Source: Candidatus Omnitrophota bacterium (GTDB lineage Bacteria > Omnitrophota > Gorgyraeia > B26-G9). Taken from it: a stretch of 6,720 nucleotides of DNA. How positions within the stretch are numbered: the first letter of the stretch is position 1; every line of letters starts with the position of its first letter. Both the position numbers and the translations under genes were made by a program. Shown here piece after piece: positions 1 through 6,557 of the stretch. The notes under the pieces are model-generated. The model ran no database searches. It had not been told where the DNA came from and saw only the letters and a program-made list of their open reading frames with translations. The stretch is from the NCBI GenBank assembly GCA_022013205.1, contig JAKLQT010000284.1:1-6720 (forward strand). The letters run 5' to 3'.

Positions 1-33
1 TATAAAGTTATAAAGTTTGTAAAGTTCTTAAAG
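1..33. repeat. Short imperfect tandem repeat, TAAAGTT units
   Basis: The unit TAAAGTT occurs at 3-9, 11-17 and 20-26, and a partial TAAAG follows at 29-33, so the period is 8 to 9 bases. The array touches the left edge and may continue outside the window. It lies in the leader of the AddB-like gene. No function can be assigned; it could be a simple-sequence tract or part of a dispersed intergenic repeat. Confidence 0.6.
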
Positions 34-51
34 GGGAATTATTTTTCACTT

Positions 52-78
52 AATACTCAATACTAAATACTAAATACC
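52..78. repeat. 7-bp tandem repeat, AATACTA units, four copies
   Basis: Four consecutive units with a strict 7-base period can be read: AATACTC, AATACTA, AATACTA and a partial AATACC. The tract ends 10 bases before the start codon of the AddB-like gene, so it occupies the place where a ribosome binding site and spacer would normally lie. Slipped-strand changes in copy number would alter the leader upstream of the weak GGGTAG-type Shine-Dalgarno at 79-84. Any regulatory role is inference. Confidence 0.75.
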
Positions 79-88
79 GGGTAGTGAC

Positions 89-2920
89 ATGAGCAGGATT
101 ATAACTTATAATTTTAGTGATGATTTTATTGAAAAAATCGCGGACTTTGTAAAGAATAATGCAAAGGGCAATGACTTAAGCTCTCTTGCTATTGTTTTCG
201 GAGGAAAACGTCCTGCACTATTTCTTAAAAAGGCCCTGGCTAAAAAGTTCAGGCAGAGCTTTATACCGCCTGTATTTTTCTCAATCGATGAGTTTATACA
301 CTATCTTATAAACAAGGATGATAATATCCTCAGGATCCCGGAATTAGAAGCAGCGCATACTGTGTATAGTATCGCGAAGCGTAAAGTACCTGAAATCTTA
401 AAATCCCGTGAGAAATTTTCTGAATTCCTGCCCTGGGCAAGAGAAATTCTGTCTTTTATCGATCAACTGGACTTGGAAAAGATATCATCAGAGCGCCTGC
501 ACAATATAGAGAAAAACGCGGAAATAGGTTATGAAGTTCCGCGATCCATCAATAAACTTCTTGAGCATATAGTGTTAATACGCGATCTTTACCATAAAAA
601 GATGCAGCAGATCGGTAAATACTCAAGAGGCCTGCTTTATCTGAGGGCATCGGAAAAAGCAAAGGATTTAGAGCTTATTGAATTTGAACAGATATTGTTT
701 TGTAACTTCTTTGACCTGCACACAACAGAAAAGGAAATCATTAAGAGATATTTTGATGCGGATCAGGCAATATTGTTTTTTCAAAAAGACCAGGGCCGAT
801 GGCCAAAGTTTGAAGAACTCTCAGCATTCTTCGGTGATAGTATCCAACCGGAAGAGGCCATGGAAAAAAAACCGGACATAAAATTGTATGCAGGTTTTGA
901 TACGCATTCTCAGGCCGGGATAGTAAGGGAAGTGCTTCGGGAAACTAAAAAAACACAGAAAAGTACAGTTATAGTACTGCCGCAGCCTGAGACGCTAATT
1001 CCTTTATTATCGGAAATTACATCGTGCGTAGAGGATTTTAATGTCTCTATGGGCTATCCTCTGAGGCGCAGTACCTTATACAGTTTATTTGATTCTATGT
1101 TTCGTGCGCAAAAGACAAGAAAGAAAAAAACTTATTACAACAGGGACTATCTGGCGGTCATTATGCATCCTTTGATAAAAAACCTAGGCGTTCTTGAAGA
1201 GCCGGCTATTACCCGTGTGCTGGTACATAAGATAGAAGAAATCGTCTCTGGAATGGAAGAATCAGATATAGGCGGCAGCCTATTTATTAGTTTATCATCT
1301 GTGCAGGAGCTTGATCTCCTGTTTGATCTGGCTCAAGAGCAGTTAAAAAACATGAATTTGAGCGTAACGAGAGATGACCTTAAAAAAGTGCTTTCTAAGC
1401 TTCATGAATATGCCTTTTTTGCATGGGAAAATATATCAACACTTGGGGATTTCGCGAAGCATATGGAGAGGGTTCTTGAGGAGCTGGTGGCAAAAAGCAA
1501 TATAAGTAAATATCCGCTGAATACAAAGATCATTCAGAAAATATTTAATTTCTGTGATGAATTTAAAAACAAAAATCTTAAAAAAGAAAAATTTCTTCCC
1601 CTTGAAATATTTAAAATATTTGATGAGTTCTTGAAATCAGAAAAGGTCGCGTTCAAAGGGATGCCTTTAAAGGGGCTGCAGATCCTCGGGCTTTTTGAAA
1701 CACGTGCCTTGAGCTTTGATAATGTTATTATCATGGACGTAAACGAGTCTGTCCTGCCGCGTTTAAGCGCTAATGAGCCGCTTGTGCCGCGTCCTGTTAT
1801 GATCAGCCTGGGACTTGATCGCTTAGAAGAAGAGGAAGGGATACAGCGTTATCAGTTTATGCGGCTTATTAACTCCGCTAAAAATGTGCACCTGCTTTAT
1901 AATGACAGCCCGGACATGCAGAAAAGCCGCTTTATTGAGGAACTTATATGGGAAGGGGAAAAATATTCAAAGCGCATGAACACAGAACATGTACCTCGCG
2001 TGGTGTTCAAATGCGAGGTTATGCGTAAAATTGGATCAATACAAAAAGACGATAAGATAAAAGAGCTTCTGAAAGATTTTAGATTTTCAGCATCAAGTGT
2101 AAATATTTACCTAAAATGCCCGGTACAGTTTTATTACCGCTATGTGCTGGGCCTGAGGGAAAAGGAATCCCTGCTTGATGAGCTTGAAAGCCGGGAAGTC
2201 GGTACTTTTGTGCATGAATTATTGGAAGATATGTTCAGTGAGTTCATAAATAAAATACCTGTTATTAATGCTGTGTTTAAAGAGAAGTTTTTTGCTGAGT
2301 TTGAAAGCCGCTTTGTAAAAATATTCTCAAGGCGTATGAAATCAGACGCGTTTATGCTGAAACAAATTTTAAAATACCGGTTGAAACGTTTTCTTGCTAA
2401 TGAAGCGGAAAATCCTGACCGCAAAATAGAGGCCATAGAGGCTCTGGAGCATGATATTGAAAAAGAGATCAGGCTTAAAAACCGCACTGTAAATTTTCTT
2501 TGCCGTATAGACCGTATTGACCGCAAGGACCATGAAAACATTATTGTGCTTGATTATAAAACAGGCAGTAGTGATAATGTCCCCGCGGGTTTAAAGTCTT
2601 TGCAAAAAACGGCCGATAATCCTAGCCGCAATGCTGTTAAAAAAGCAGTGAAATCATTTCAGCTGCCGCTGTACTTATACTGCGTGCAGGAGCAATACCC
2701 TATGCAGATAATAACCGCGGCACTGTACAATCTACGCACGTTAAAACTTGATCAGTTCCCAAAAGCAAGAGACTATGCTCAGAAAGGCCAGATAATGCGC
2801 TTATGCCTTGAGATGCTCTCATATATAATAGACGAAATCCATGACCAGAATATACCGTTTGAGGCGGATGAGAACGAAGACTCATGCAGGTATTGCCCCT
2901 TTACCGGGGCCTGCAGGTGA
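89..2920 (+). CDS. AddB-like PD-(D/E)XK nuclease with degenerate helicase domain
   Basis: This 943-residue protein resembles the AddB/RexB subunit of AddAB-type double-strand-break resection nucleases and should act on DNA in the cytoplasm. The N-terminal helicase-like part has no working Walker A: the expected loop is replaced by FGGKR (37-41), so ATP hydrolysis here is unlikely. A helicase-fold segment with the AddB-like pattern DVNESVLPR is seen at 550-558. The C-terminal nuclease has H709, D808 (in CRIDRID), and D822/K824 in LDYKTG, which match the RecB-family catalytic set. C677, C933, C936 and C942 (C, then Cx2Cx5C at the extreme C-terminus) match the AddB 4Fe-4S staple. It is shorter than typical AddB (about 1,100-1,200 residues). 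No AddA partner is in the window; it may lie upstream. The ATG at 89 is preceded only by a weak GGGTAG. A stand-alone relative of AddB is an alternative. Confidence 0.85.
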   Translation: MSRIITYNFSDDFIEKIADFVKNNAKGNDLSSLAIVFGGKRPALFLKKALAKKFRQSFIPPVFFSIDEFIHYLINKDDNILRIPELEAAHTVYSIAKRKVPEILKSREKFSEFLPWAREILSFIDQLDLEKISSERLHNIEKNAEIGYEVPRSINKLLEHIVLIRDLYHKKMQQIGKYSRGLLYLRASEKAKDLELIEFEQILFCNFFDLHTTEKEIIKRYFDADQAILFFQKDQGRWPKFEELSAFFGDSIQPEEAMEKKPDIKLYAGFDTHSQAGIVREVLRETKKTQKSTVIVLPQPETLIPLLSEITSCVEDFNVSMGYPLRRSTLYSLFDSMFRAQKTRKKKTYYNRDYLAVIMHPLIKNLGVLEEPAITRVLVHKIEEIVSGMEESDIGGSLFISLSSVQELDLLFDLAQEQLKNMNLSVTRDDLKKVLSKLHEYAFFAWENISTLGDFAKHMERVLEELVAKSNISKYPLNTKIIQKIFNFCDEFKNKNLKKEKFLPLEIFKIFDEFLKSEKVAFKGMPLKGLQILGLFETRALSFDNVIIMDVNESVLPRLSANEPLVPRPVMISLGLDRLEEEEGIQRYQFMRLINSAKNVHLLYNDSPDMQKSRFIEELIWEGEKYSKRMNTEHVPRVVFKCEVMRKIGSIQKDDKIKELLKDFRFSASSVNIYLKCPVQFYYRYVLGLREKESLLDELESREVGTFVHELLEDMFSEFINKIPVINAVFKEKFFAEFESRFVKIFSRRMKSDAFMLKQILKYRLKRFLANEAENPDRKIEAIEALEHDIEKEIRLKNRTVNFLCRIDRIDRKDHENIIVLDYKTGSSDNVPAGLKSLQKTADNPSRNAVKKAVKSFQLPLYLYCVQEQYPMQIITAALYNLRTLKLDQFPKARDYAQKGQIMRLCLEMLSYIIDEIHDQNIPFEADENEDSCRYCPFTGACR

Positions 2921-2964
2921 TATAATCCTGATTCCTGCGAATGAAACAGTGAGGAAGGTGAAAA

Positions 2965-3669
2965 ATGAAAAAAACAGTTATTCTGATGATTTTAGTGTTA
3001 AGGCTGTTTTGCCTGCAGGCTTTTGCTGAGGAAGTGATTGTCAGCCCTGTAAATCATGCCAGCTTTGTAATGCGGATTGGAGATTTTACTTTTTTTGTTG
3101 ATCCGGTCGAAGATACGCGATTGTACAGCGCTTACTCTGTGCCGGATTTTATCTTGATCACAGATATCCATAATGATCATTTAAATAAGCAGGTAGTAGA
3201 CGCGCTCAAAAGCCCGGAAACGGTTGTTATCGGCCCTCAAGCGGTAATTGACATCCTTGGCTACGGAGAGGTGCTTAATAATAATGAATATAAAACATTT
3301 AGCGGGATTACTTTTTTTGCTATACCTATGTATAACTTAACAAAAAAGAGATTGTATTTTCATCCCAAGGGAAGAGGCAACGGATACCTTATTAAGACAG
3401 ATGCGAACAGAATATATATTTCCGGGGATACCGAGGATATTCCTGAGATGAGATCTTTAAAAAGAATCGATTATGCCTTTATTTGCATGAACCTGCCCTA
3501 TACCATGAGTGTTGAGCAGGCTGCCTCGGCTGTTCTTGAATTTAAACCCAGAGTAGTTTATCCTTACCATTACCGCGGTAAAGATATGGACAGTGACCTT
3601 TATGAATTTATGGCTTTGATGAAAAAAGCTGAGGATATAGAGGTGAGGGTGCTTAACTGGTATAGGTAG
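2965..3669 (+). CDS. Exported metallo-beta-lactamase-fold hydrolase (UlaG-like)
   Basis: This 234-residue protein has an MBL-fold metal site. Its signature is D67-x-H69-x-D71-H72, in which Asp replaces the first His of the usual HxHxDH. GDTED at 154-158 supplies the bridging-type Asp (D155), and H202 in PYHYRG is the late His. H31 in NHASF resembles the first conserved His of UlaG-like proteins, and HPKGRGNG (133-140) is a subfamily hallmark. Residues 1-21 look like a signal peptide with an AFA cleavage site before E22, so the enzyme probably acts in the periplasm or outside; R13 inside the hydrophobic core is unusual. The start has a good AGGAAGG at 2952-2958, six bases before the ATG. The gene lies 44 bases after the AddB-like gene and may be co-transcribed, although the functions look unrelated. 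The substrate is unknown; lactonase, phosphodiesterase or another hydrolase activity is possible. Confidence 0.85.
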   Translation: MKKTVILMILVLRLFCLQAFAEEVIVSPVNHASFVMRIGDFTFFVDPVEDTRLYSAYSVPDFILITDIHNDHLNKQVVDALKSPETVVIGPQAVIDILGYGEVLNNNEYKTFSGITFFAIPMYNLTKKRLYFHPKGRGNGYLIKTDANRIYISGDTEDIPEMRSLKRIDYAFICMNLPYTMSVEQAASAVLEFKPRVVYPYHYRGKDMDSDLYEFMALMKKAEDIEVRVLNWYR

Positions 3670-3690
3670 TGGCAAATAAAAAATAAATAA

Positions 3691-3867
3691 AACTCACACA
3701 AAGACACCAAGACACAAATAATCAGAGAAAATGAGATGGGTAAGATCAGTATTGACAAGGCAATAGTGCTGCATAAAAATCCTGGTCCCGGACTTCATGA
3801 AATCGTTTATGAAGCAGATAGGGAGAATTGTTTTTGCGGCTTAAAAGGTTGCTTTTGCCACGGATGA
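3691..3867 (+). pseudogene. 5' remnant of a GxxExxY-family gene (copy A)
   Basis: An open frame runs from after the TAA at 3688 to the TGA at 3865, with an ATG at 3736. From 3736 it encodes GKISIDKAIVLHKNPGPGLH and then EIVYEA, which matches the N-terminal signature of GxxExxY proteins (PDDEXK_3 type; the usual pattern is K..HK.LGPGL.E.VYE). Full members are about 120-130 residues; this one diverges after residue 26 and stops at 43, so the nuclease-like core is missing. The in-frame upstream stretch at 3697-3717 reads HKDTKTQ, a leader I associate with such genes from memory. It may be transcribed but is not expected to be functional. Copy B at 6558 is its direct repeat. Confidence 0.7.
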
Positions 3868-3882
3868 GCAAAAGCAATCTTT
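3844..3882. terminator. 15-bp hairpin, possible terminator
   Basis: The arms are AAAGGTTGCTTTTGC (3844-3858) and GCAAAAGCAATCTTT (3868-3882), with a 9-base loop. All 15 positions pair if one G-U is allowed, and the inner 10 bp are perfect. The stem overlaps the stop codon of remnant copy A and lies just upstream of the fchA promoter, a sensible place to end transcripts from the left. The T-tract after the stem is poor (TCTTTCC), so efficient Rho-independent termination is uncertain. It could instead be a small dispersed inverted repeat. Confidence 0.45.
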
Positions 3883-3895
3883 CCACTTTCCTGCC

Positions 3896-3924
3896 TTGAC
3901 TACCTTCACTAAAACGGGTAAAAT
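3896..3924 (+). promoter_or_regulatory. Sigma70-type promoter of the folate operon
   Basis: A -35 element TTGACT (3896-3901) and a -10 element TAAAAT (3919-3924) each match the consensus at five of six positions and are separated by exactly 17 bases. Transcription would begin near 3931, giving a leader of about 20 bases before the fchA ATG at 3950. A short AAGG (3939-3942) lies 7 bases before that ATG. The short leader leaves no room for a riboswitch. Confidence 0.65.
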
Positions 3925-3949
3925 AAGAGTTTAATAATAAGGTAAACCC

Positions 3950-4561
3950 ATGTATATAAGAAAAGACCTGAAAAAATATATAGATGATCTGGCTTCCAGG
4001 AACAGCGTTCCCGGCGGAGGCAGTGCGGCGGCTTTAGCCGGAGCGATTGGAACAGCTTTAAGCAGTATGGTGGCAAATTTTACGCTTGCCGGTATTCAAT
4101 ACAAAAGTGAACACCGGCGTATGAAACAGCTGTTAAAGAAAAATGAATCACTGCGCAAGAAAATTCAGATTTTAATAGATAAAGACGTAGTTGTCTTTCT
4201 TAAGCTGCAGGATGTTATGAAAATCCCCAAGGTTTGCAGCCAAAGAGCAACGCTTACGCAAAAGGGGCTCAAAGAGGCGGCAAATATTCCTTATGAAATA
4301 TGTTGTCTTTGCCGGGAGGCGATGGGGCTCACTGAGCATATTGCAAGGATCGGCAATATCAATCTCATATCTGATAGCGGCGGCGCGGCCTATCTTCTTG
4401 ACGCGGCGTTTAAATCCGCGGAACTTAATGTTAAAATCAACTTGAAATATATTAAGGACAAAAGGTTTATAAGCAAAAAGAAAAAAGCCCTGAAAATAAT
4501 GTCCGCGTTTATGGCAAAAATAAAAAAGTGTCTTATTAATAAAATAGAGAGCCGGTTATAA
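3950..4561 (+). CDS. fchA: Methenyl-tetrahydrofolate cyclohydrolase (FTCD_C / FchA family)
   Basis: This 203-residue cytoplasmic protein belongs to the cyclodeaminase/cyclohydrolase family. Stand-alone members such as clostridial FchA convert 5,10-methenyl-THF to 10-formyl-THF and back; in animals the same fold is the cyclodeaminase half of FTCD. The family signature PGGGSAAALAGA is at 21-32, and NLISDSGGAAYLLDAA around residue 142 corresponds to the usual SDVGVAALL segment, followed by LNVKINLKYIKD. The length is normal for the family. There is no histidine-degradation gene nearby and the stop codon is one base from the folD start, so cyclohydrolase is preferred over formimino-THF cyclodeaminase. 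The C-terminus is Lys-rich. The gene is first in the operon, behind the promoter at 3896-3924. Its importance is raised by the loss of the cyclohydrolase Lys in the adjacent FolD. Confidence 0.85.
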   Translation: MYIRKDLKKYIDDLASRNSVPGGGSAAALAGAIGTALSSMVANFTLAGIQYKSEHRRMKQLLKKNESLRKKIQILIDKDVVVFLKLQDVMKIPKVCSQRATLTQKGLKEAANIPYEICCLCREAMGLTEHIARIGNINLISDSGGAAYLLDAAFKSAELNVKINLKYIKDKRFISKKKKALKIMSAFMAKIKKCLINKIESRL

Positions 4562-4562
4562 A

Positions 4563-5438
4563 ATGAACAGAGAAAAATTATTAGAAGGCAAAGCTATAGC
4601 CGGGAGAATTAACCGGATGGTAAAAGATGAAGTGCTTAAGCTGAAAAAAACATATTCTTTTGAGCCGGTACTTTGTGCTGTACAAATCGGCGATGATAAA
4701 GAATCGTCTCTATATCTCGATTTTCAGCAAAAGATGGCTCAAAAATTGGCCATTGGTTATCAGGTTAGAAAATTATCGGCTGATACCGGCATTGCCGGCA
4801 TTATCGCGGTTATTGAAGAACTGAACCGCGACAGCAGTATAAACGGAATTATTCTGCAGCTGCCTCTGCCAAGGCATCTAAATGCCAATGATATCCGCTG
4901 CCGCATAGACCCTATTAAGGATGTTGAGGGAGTGCATCCGGAAAACCTGGGGAAAATCATATTAAATGAAAAAGGATTGGCTCCATGTACCGCGTGCGCG
5001 GTGATGGAATTACTCAACACTCTTAATATCGATTTATACGGAAAAGAAGCGGTTATTGTCGGATATAGTGAAATAGTGGGAAAGCCGCTTGCGGCGATGA
5101 TGCTGAACGCGTTTTGCACAACCACTATCTGCCATATTGCCACGTCTGGGCGCGGATTGCTTGCGGCACACGTAAAAAGGGCAGAGATATTGGTCGTGGC
5201 AGTGGGAAAGCCGGGAGTTATCAAAGGTGAATGGATCAAAAAGGATGCAATAGTGGTTGATGTGGGCATTAACTATGTTGATGAAAAAATTATCGGAGAT
5301 GTTGAGTTTGAGAAAGCTTATGAGCGTGCCGCGTATATAACACCTGTTCCAGGAGGGGTCGGGCCGATAACCGTGGCTTTGTTAATGAGAAATCTCCTTT
5401 ATGCGGCAAAGCAGCAAAAGCAAGAGGATAAATTATGA
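4563..5438 (+). CDS. folD: Methylene-THF dehydrogenase (FolD), catalytic Lys replaced
   Basis: This 291-residue cytoplasmic enzyme is normal in length for FolD, which interconverts methylene-, methenyl- and 10-formyl-THF. Family landmarks are Y51, Q99 in LQLPLP, the Rossmann loop GYSEIVGKP (167-175), VGKPG (214-218), DVGIN (233-237) and TPVPGGVGP (260-268). In an ungapped alignment with E. coli and human FolD recalled from memory, the catalytic Lys (K54 in E. coli, K56 in human) is Q55, and the second Asp of KDVDG (human D125) is E122. The human K56Q mutant is known to lose cyclohydrolase activity while keeping dehydrogenase activity, so this protein is probably dehydrogenase-only. Human NADP-contact positions R173 and S197 are Y168 and I192, so NAD use is possible but unproven. 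The ATG is one base after fchA; the stop overlaps the next start (ATGA). Confidence 0.92.
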   Translation: MNREKLLEGKAIAGRINRMVKDEVLKLKKTYSFEPVLCAVQIGDDKESSLYLDFQQKMAQKLAIGYQVRKLSADTGIAGIIAVIEELNRDSSINGIILQLPLPRHLNANDIRCRIDPIKDVEGVHPENLGKIILNEKGLAPCTACAVMELLNTLNIDLYGKEAVIVGYSEIVGKPLAAMMLNAFCTTTICHIATSGRGLLAAHVKRAEILVVAVGKPGVIKGEWIKKDAIVVDVGINYVDEKIIGDVEFEKAYERAAYITPVPGGVGPITVALLMRNLLYAAKQQKQEDKL

Positions 5439-6517
5439 AGCATATTGTTATCATAGGCAATTCAGCGGCGGGCTTAAGCGCTGCGGAGGCGATAAGAAAG
5501 AATGACAAAGGTGTTAAAATAAGCATGGTGAGTGAAGAGCAGTATCCGCCATACATGCGCTTGAAAATAGCTGAAATACTAATGAATAATGTAAATCCTG
5601 AAAAGCTGTTTTTGAAGCCATATGAGTTTTACAAGCAGGAAAATATAGATCTTTTGCCTGGGAAAAAAGTAGACAGGGTGATCCCTAAAAAGAATTCGAT
5701 AATTTTGTTTGATAAAACTAAAATTGTTTATGATGCCTTAATTGTGGCCAGCGGCCGCAGCGCGAATATTTCCAAGGATGTAAAAGGCGCAAATAAACAT
5801 GGAGTACTCGGGTTTCGTAGCATCAGTAATGCGCGGGATATAATGGAACTTATTCCGATAAGTAATACAGTTTGTATTTGGGGTGCGGGCATTGCCGGAA
5901 TTAATGCCGCGTATGGTTTAAGTAAAAAACATCGGGAAATAAAAGTTATTACCTGCAAAGAGCGGATTTTAGAGGGAATTATAGGTGAAGAAAAGGCAAG
6001 ATCTCTGGAGAATTCACTTAGGGAAAAAGGAGTTGAAATAATATTTAATAAAAGCGTTGTGGAAATTTTCGGCAACGGAGACGTTAAGGCTATAAAACTT
6101 GATTCCGGGAAGGTTATTGGATGCGGAATACTTATCCTGGATAAAAACCTGACCCCCAATACTAAATTTTTAGAAAATACGGAAGTTGATATCAACCTGG
6201 GTGTGCGGGTCGATGAATTTCTGCGCAGCAGTGTCGAAAATATTTTTGCCGCGGGCGATGTCTTAAGCAAGAGGGATCATCAGGAAGAATATCTTGATTT
6301 GCTGAACTCCTGGGACAGTGCTGTAAATCAGGGTAAAATAGCAGGTGAAAACGCTCTTAAATTTACGCAGGCAAGAACGGATCAAATGATCCCTTACGCG
6401 GATATCGTCCAAAACAGACAGTTAAGAATATTAGGCCTTACCCTTGAAGCAGGTTCTGGGGCAAGCCTTGCTGATGAATCTGCCGATTTATCAGATTGTA
6501 ATCAGGAAGATAGCTGA
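5435..6517 (+). CDS. FAD/NAD(P)-dependent oxidoreductase, probably C-terminally shortened
   Basis: This 360-residue flavoprotein is of the pyridine-nucleotide reductase type (NirB FAD-domain, rubredoxin- or ferredoxin-reductase-like). It has an N-terminal FAD loop GNSAAG (8-13), the PPYMR segment near residues 36-40 typical of this group, VASGR at the ATG-like position, a second dinucleotide loop GAGIAG (150-155), NIFAAGDV (269-276) contacting FAD, and a late WDSAVNQGKIAG helix. No redox-active CxxC or CoA-disulfide Cys motif is visible, so transfer to a separate partner is likely. The C-terminal domain starts (QLRILGLTL) but ends in an Ser/Asp-rich tail; relatives normally continue for about 40-50 residues, ending with a pattern like VGAVLIGD. 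An AGAGGA-type site at 5422-5428 and a 4-base overlap with folD imply translational coupling. A redox partner for folate or methyl-branch enzymes is inference. Confidence 0.82.
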   Translation: MKHIVIIGNSAAGLSAAEAIRKNDKGVKISMVSEEQYPPYMRLKIAEILMNNVNPEKLFLKPYEFYKQENIDLLPGKKVDRVIPKKNSIILFDKTKIVYDALIVASGRSANISKDVKGANKHGVLGFRSISNARDIMELIPISNTVCIWGAGIAGINAAYGLSKKHREIKVITCKERILEGIIGEEKARSLENSLREKGVEIIFNKSVVEIFGNGDVKAIKLDSGKVIGCGILILDKNLTPNTKFLENTEVDINLGVRVDEFLRSSVENIFAAGDVLSKRDHQEEYLDLLNSWDSAVNQGKIAGENALKFTQARTDQMIPYADIVQNRQLRILGLTLEAGSGASLADESADLSDCNQEDS

Positions 6518-6557
6518 TGTTTTCCTGCCCTCCAGTGTAATGAGTAAGGTAGTGTCA

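Noticed and set aside
1..78. CRISPR-like array
   Set aside because: The units are 7-9 bases, directly tandem and without spacers; no cas genes are present.
2140..2541. 133-codon minus-strand open frame within the nuclease domain of the AddB-like gene
   Set aside because: It is Ser/Arg-rich, without motifs, and fully covered by the nuclease coding frame.
2900..2926. Perfect TATAAT at 2921-2926 with a TTTACC upstream as a possible promoter for the MBL-fold gene
   Set aside because: The spacer would be only 15 bases and the -35 match is four of six, overlapping the end of the AddB-like gene; chance TATAAT is common in AT-rich DNA.
3736..3867. Copy A as a functional 43-residue small protein with a Cys-rich tail (four Cys)
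   Set aside because: No convincing Shine-Dalgarno precedes the ATG, the N-terminus is a clear fragment of a longer family, and the tail encodes part of a hairpin, so the cysteines are probably incidental.
4760..5269. 169-codon open frame on the minus strand inside folD
   Set aside because: It lies wholly antisense to a gene with clear family motifs, and its product has no recognisable domain.
5728..6270. 180-codon open frame on the minus strand inside the oxidoreductase gene
   Set aside because: It is antisense to a conserved flavoprotein; the Ser/Pro/Ile-rich composition is typical of a shadow frame.
6460..6480. Small GCAAG/CTTGC palindrome near the end of the oxidoreductase gene as a terminator
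   Set aside because: A stem of five bases without a T-tract, lying inside coding sequence.
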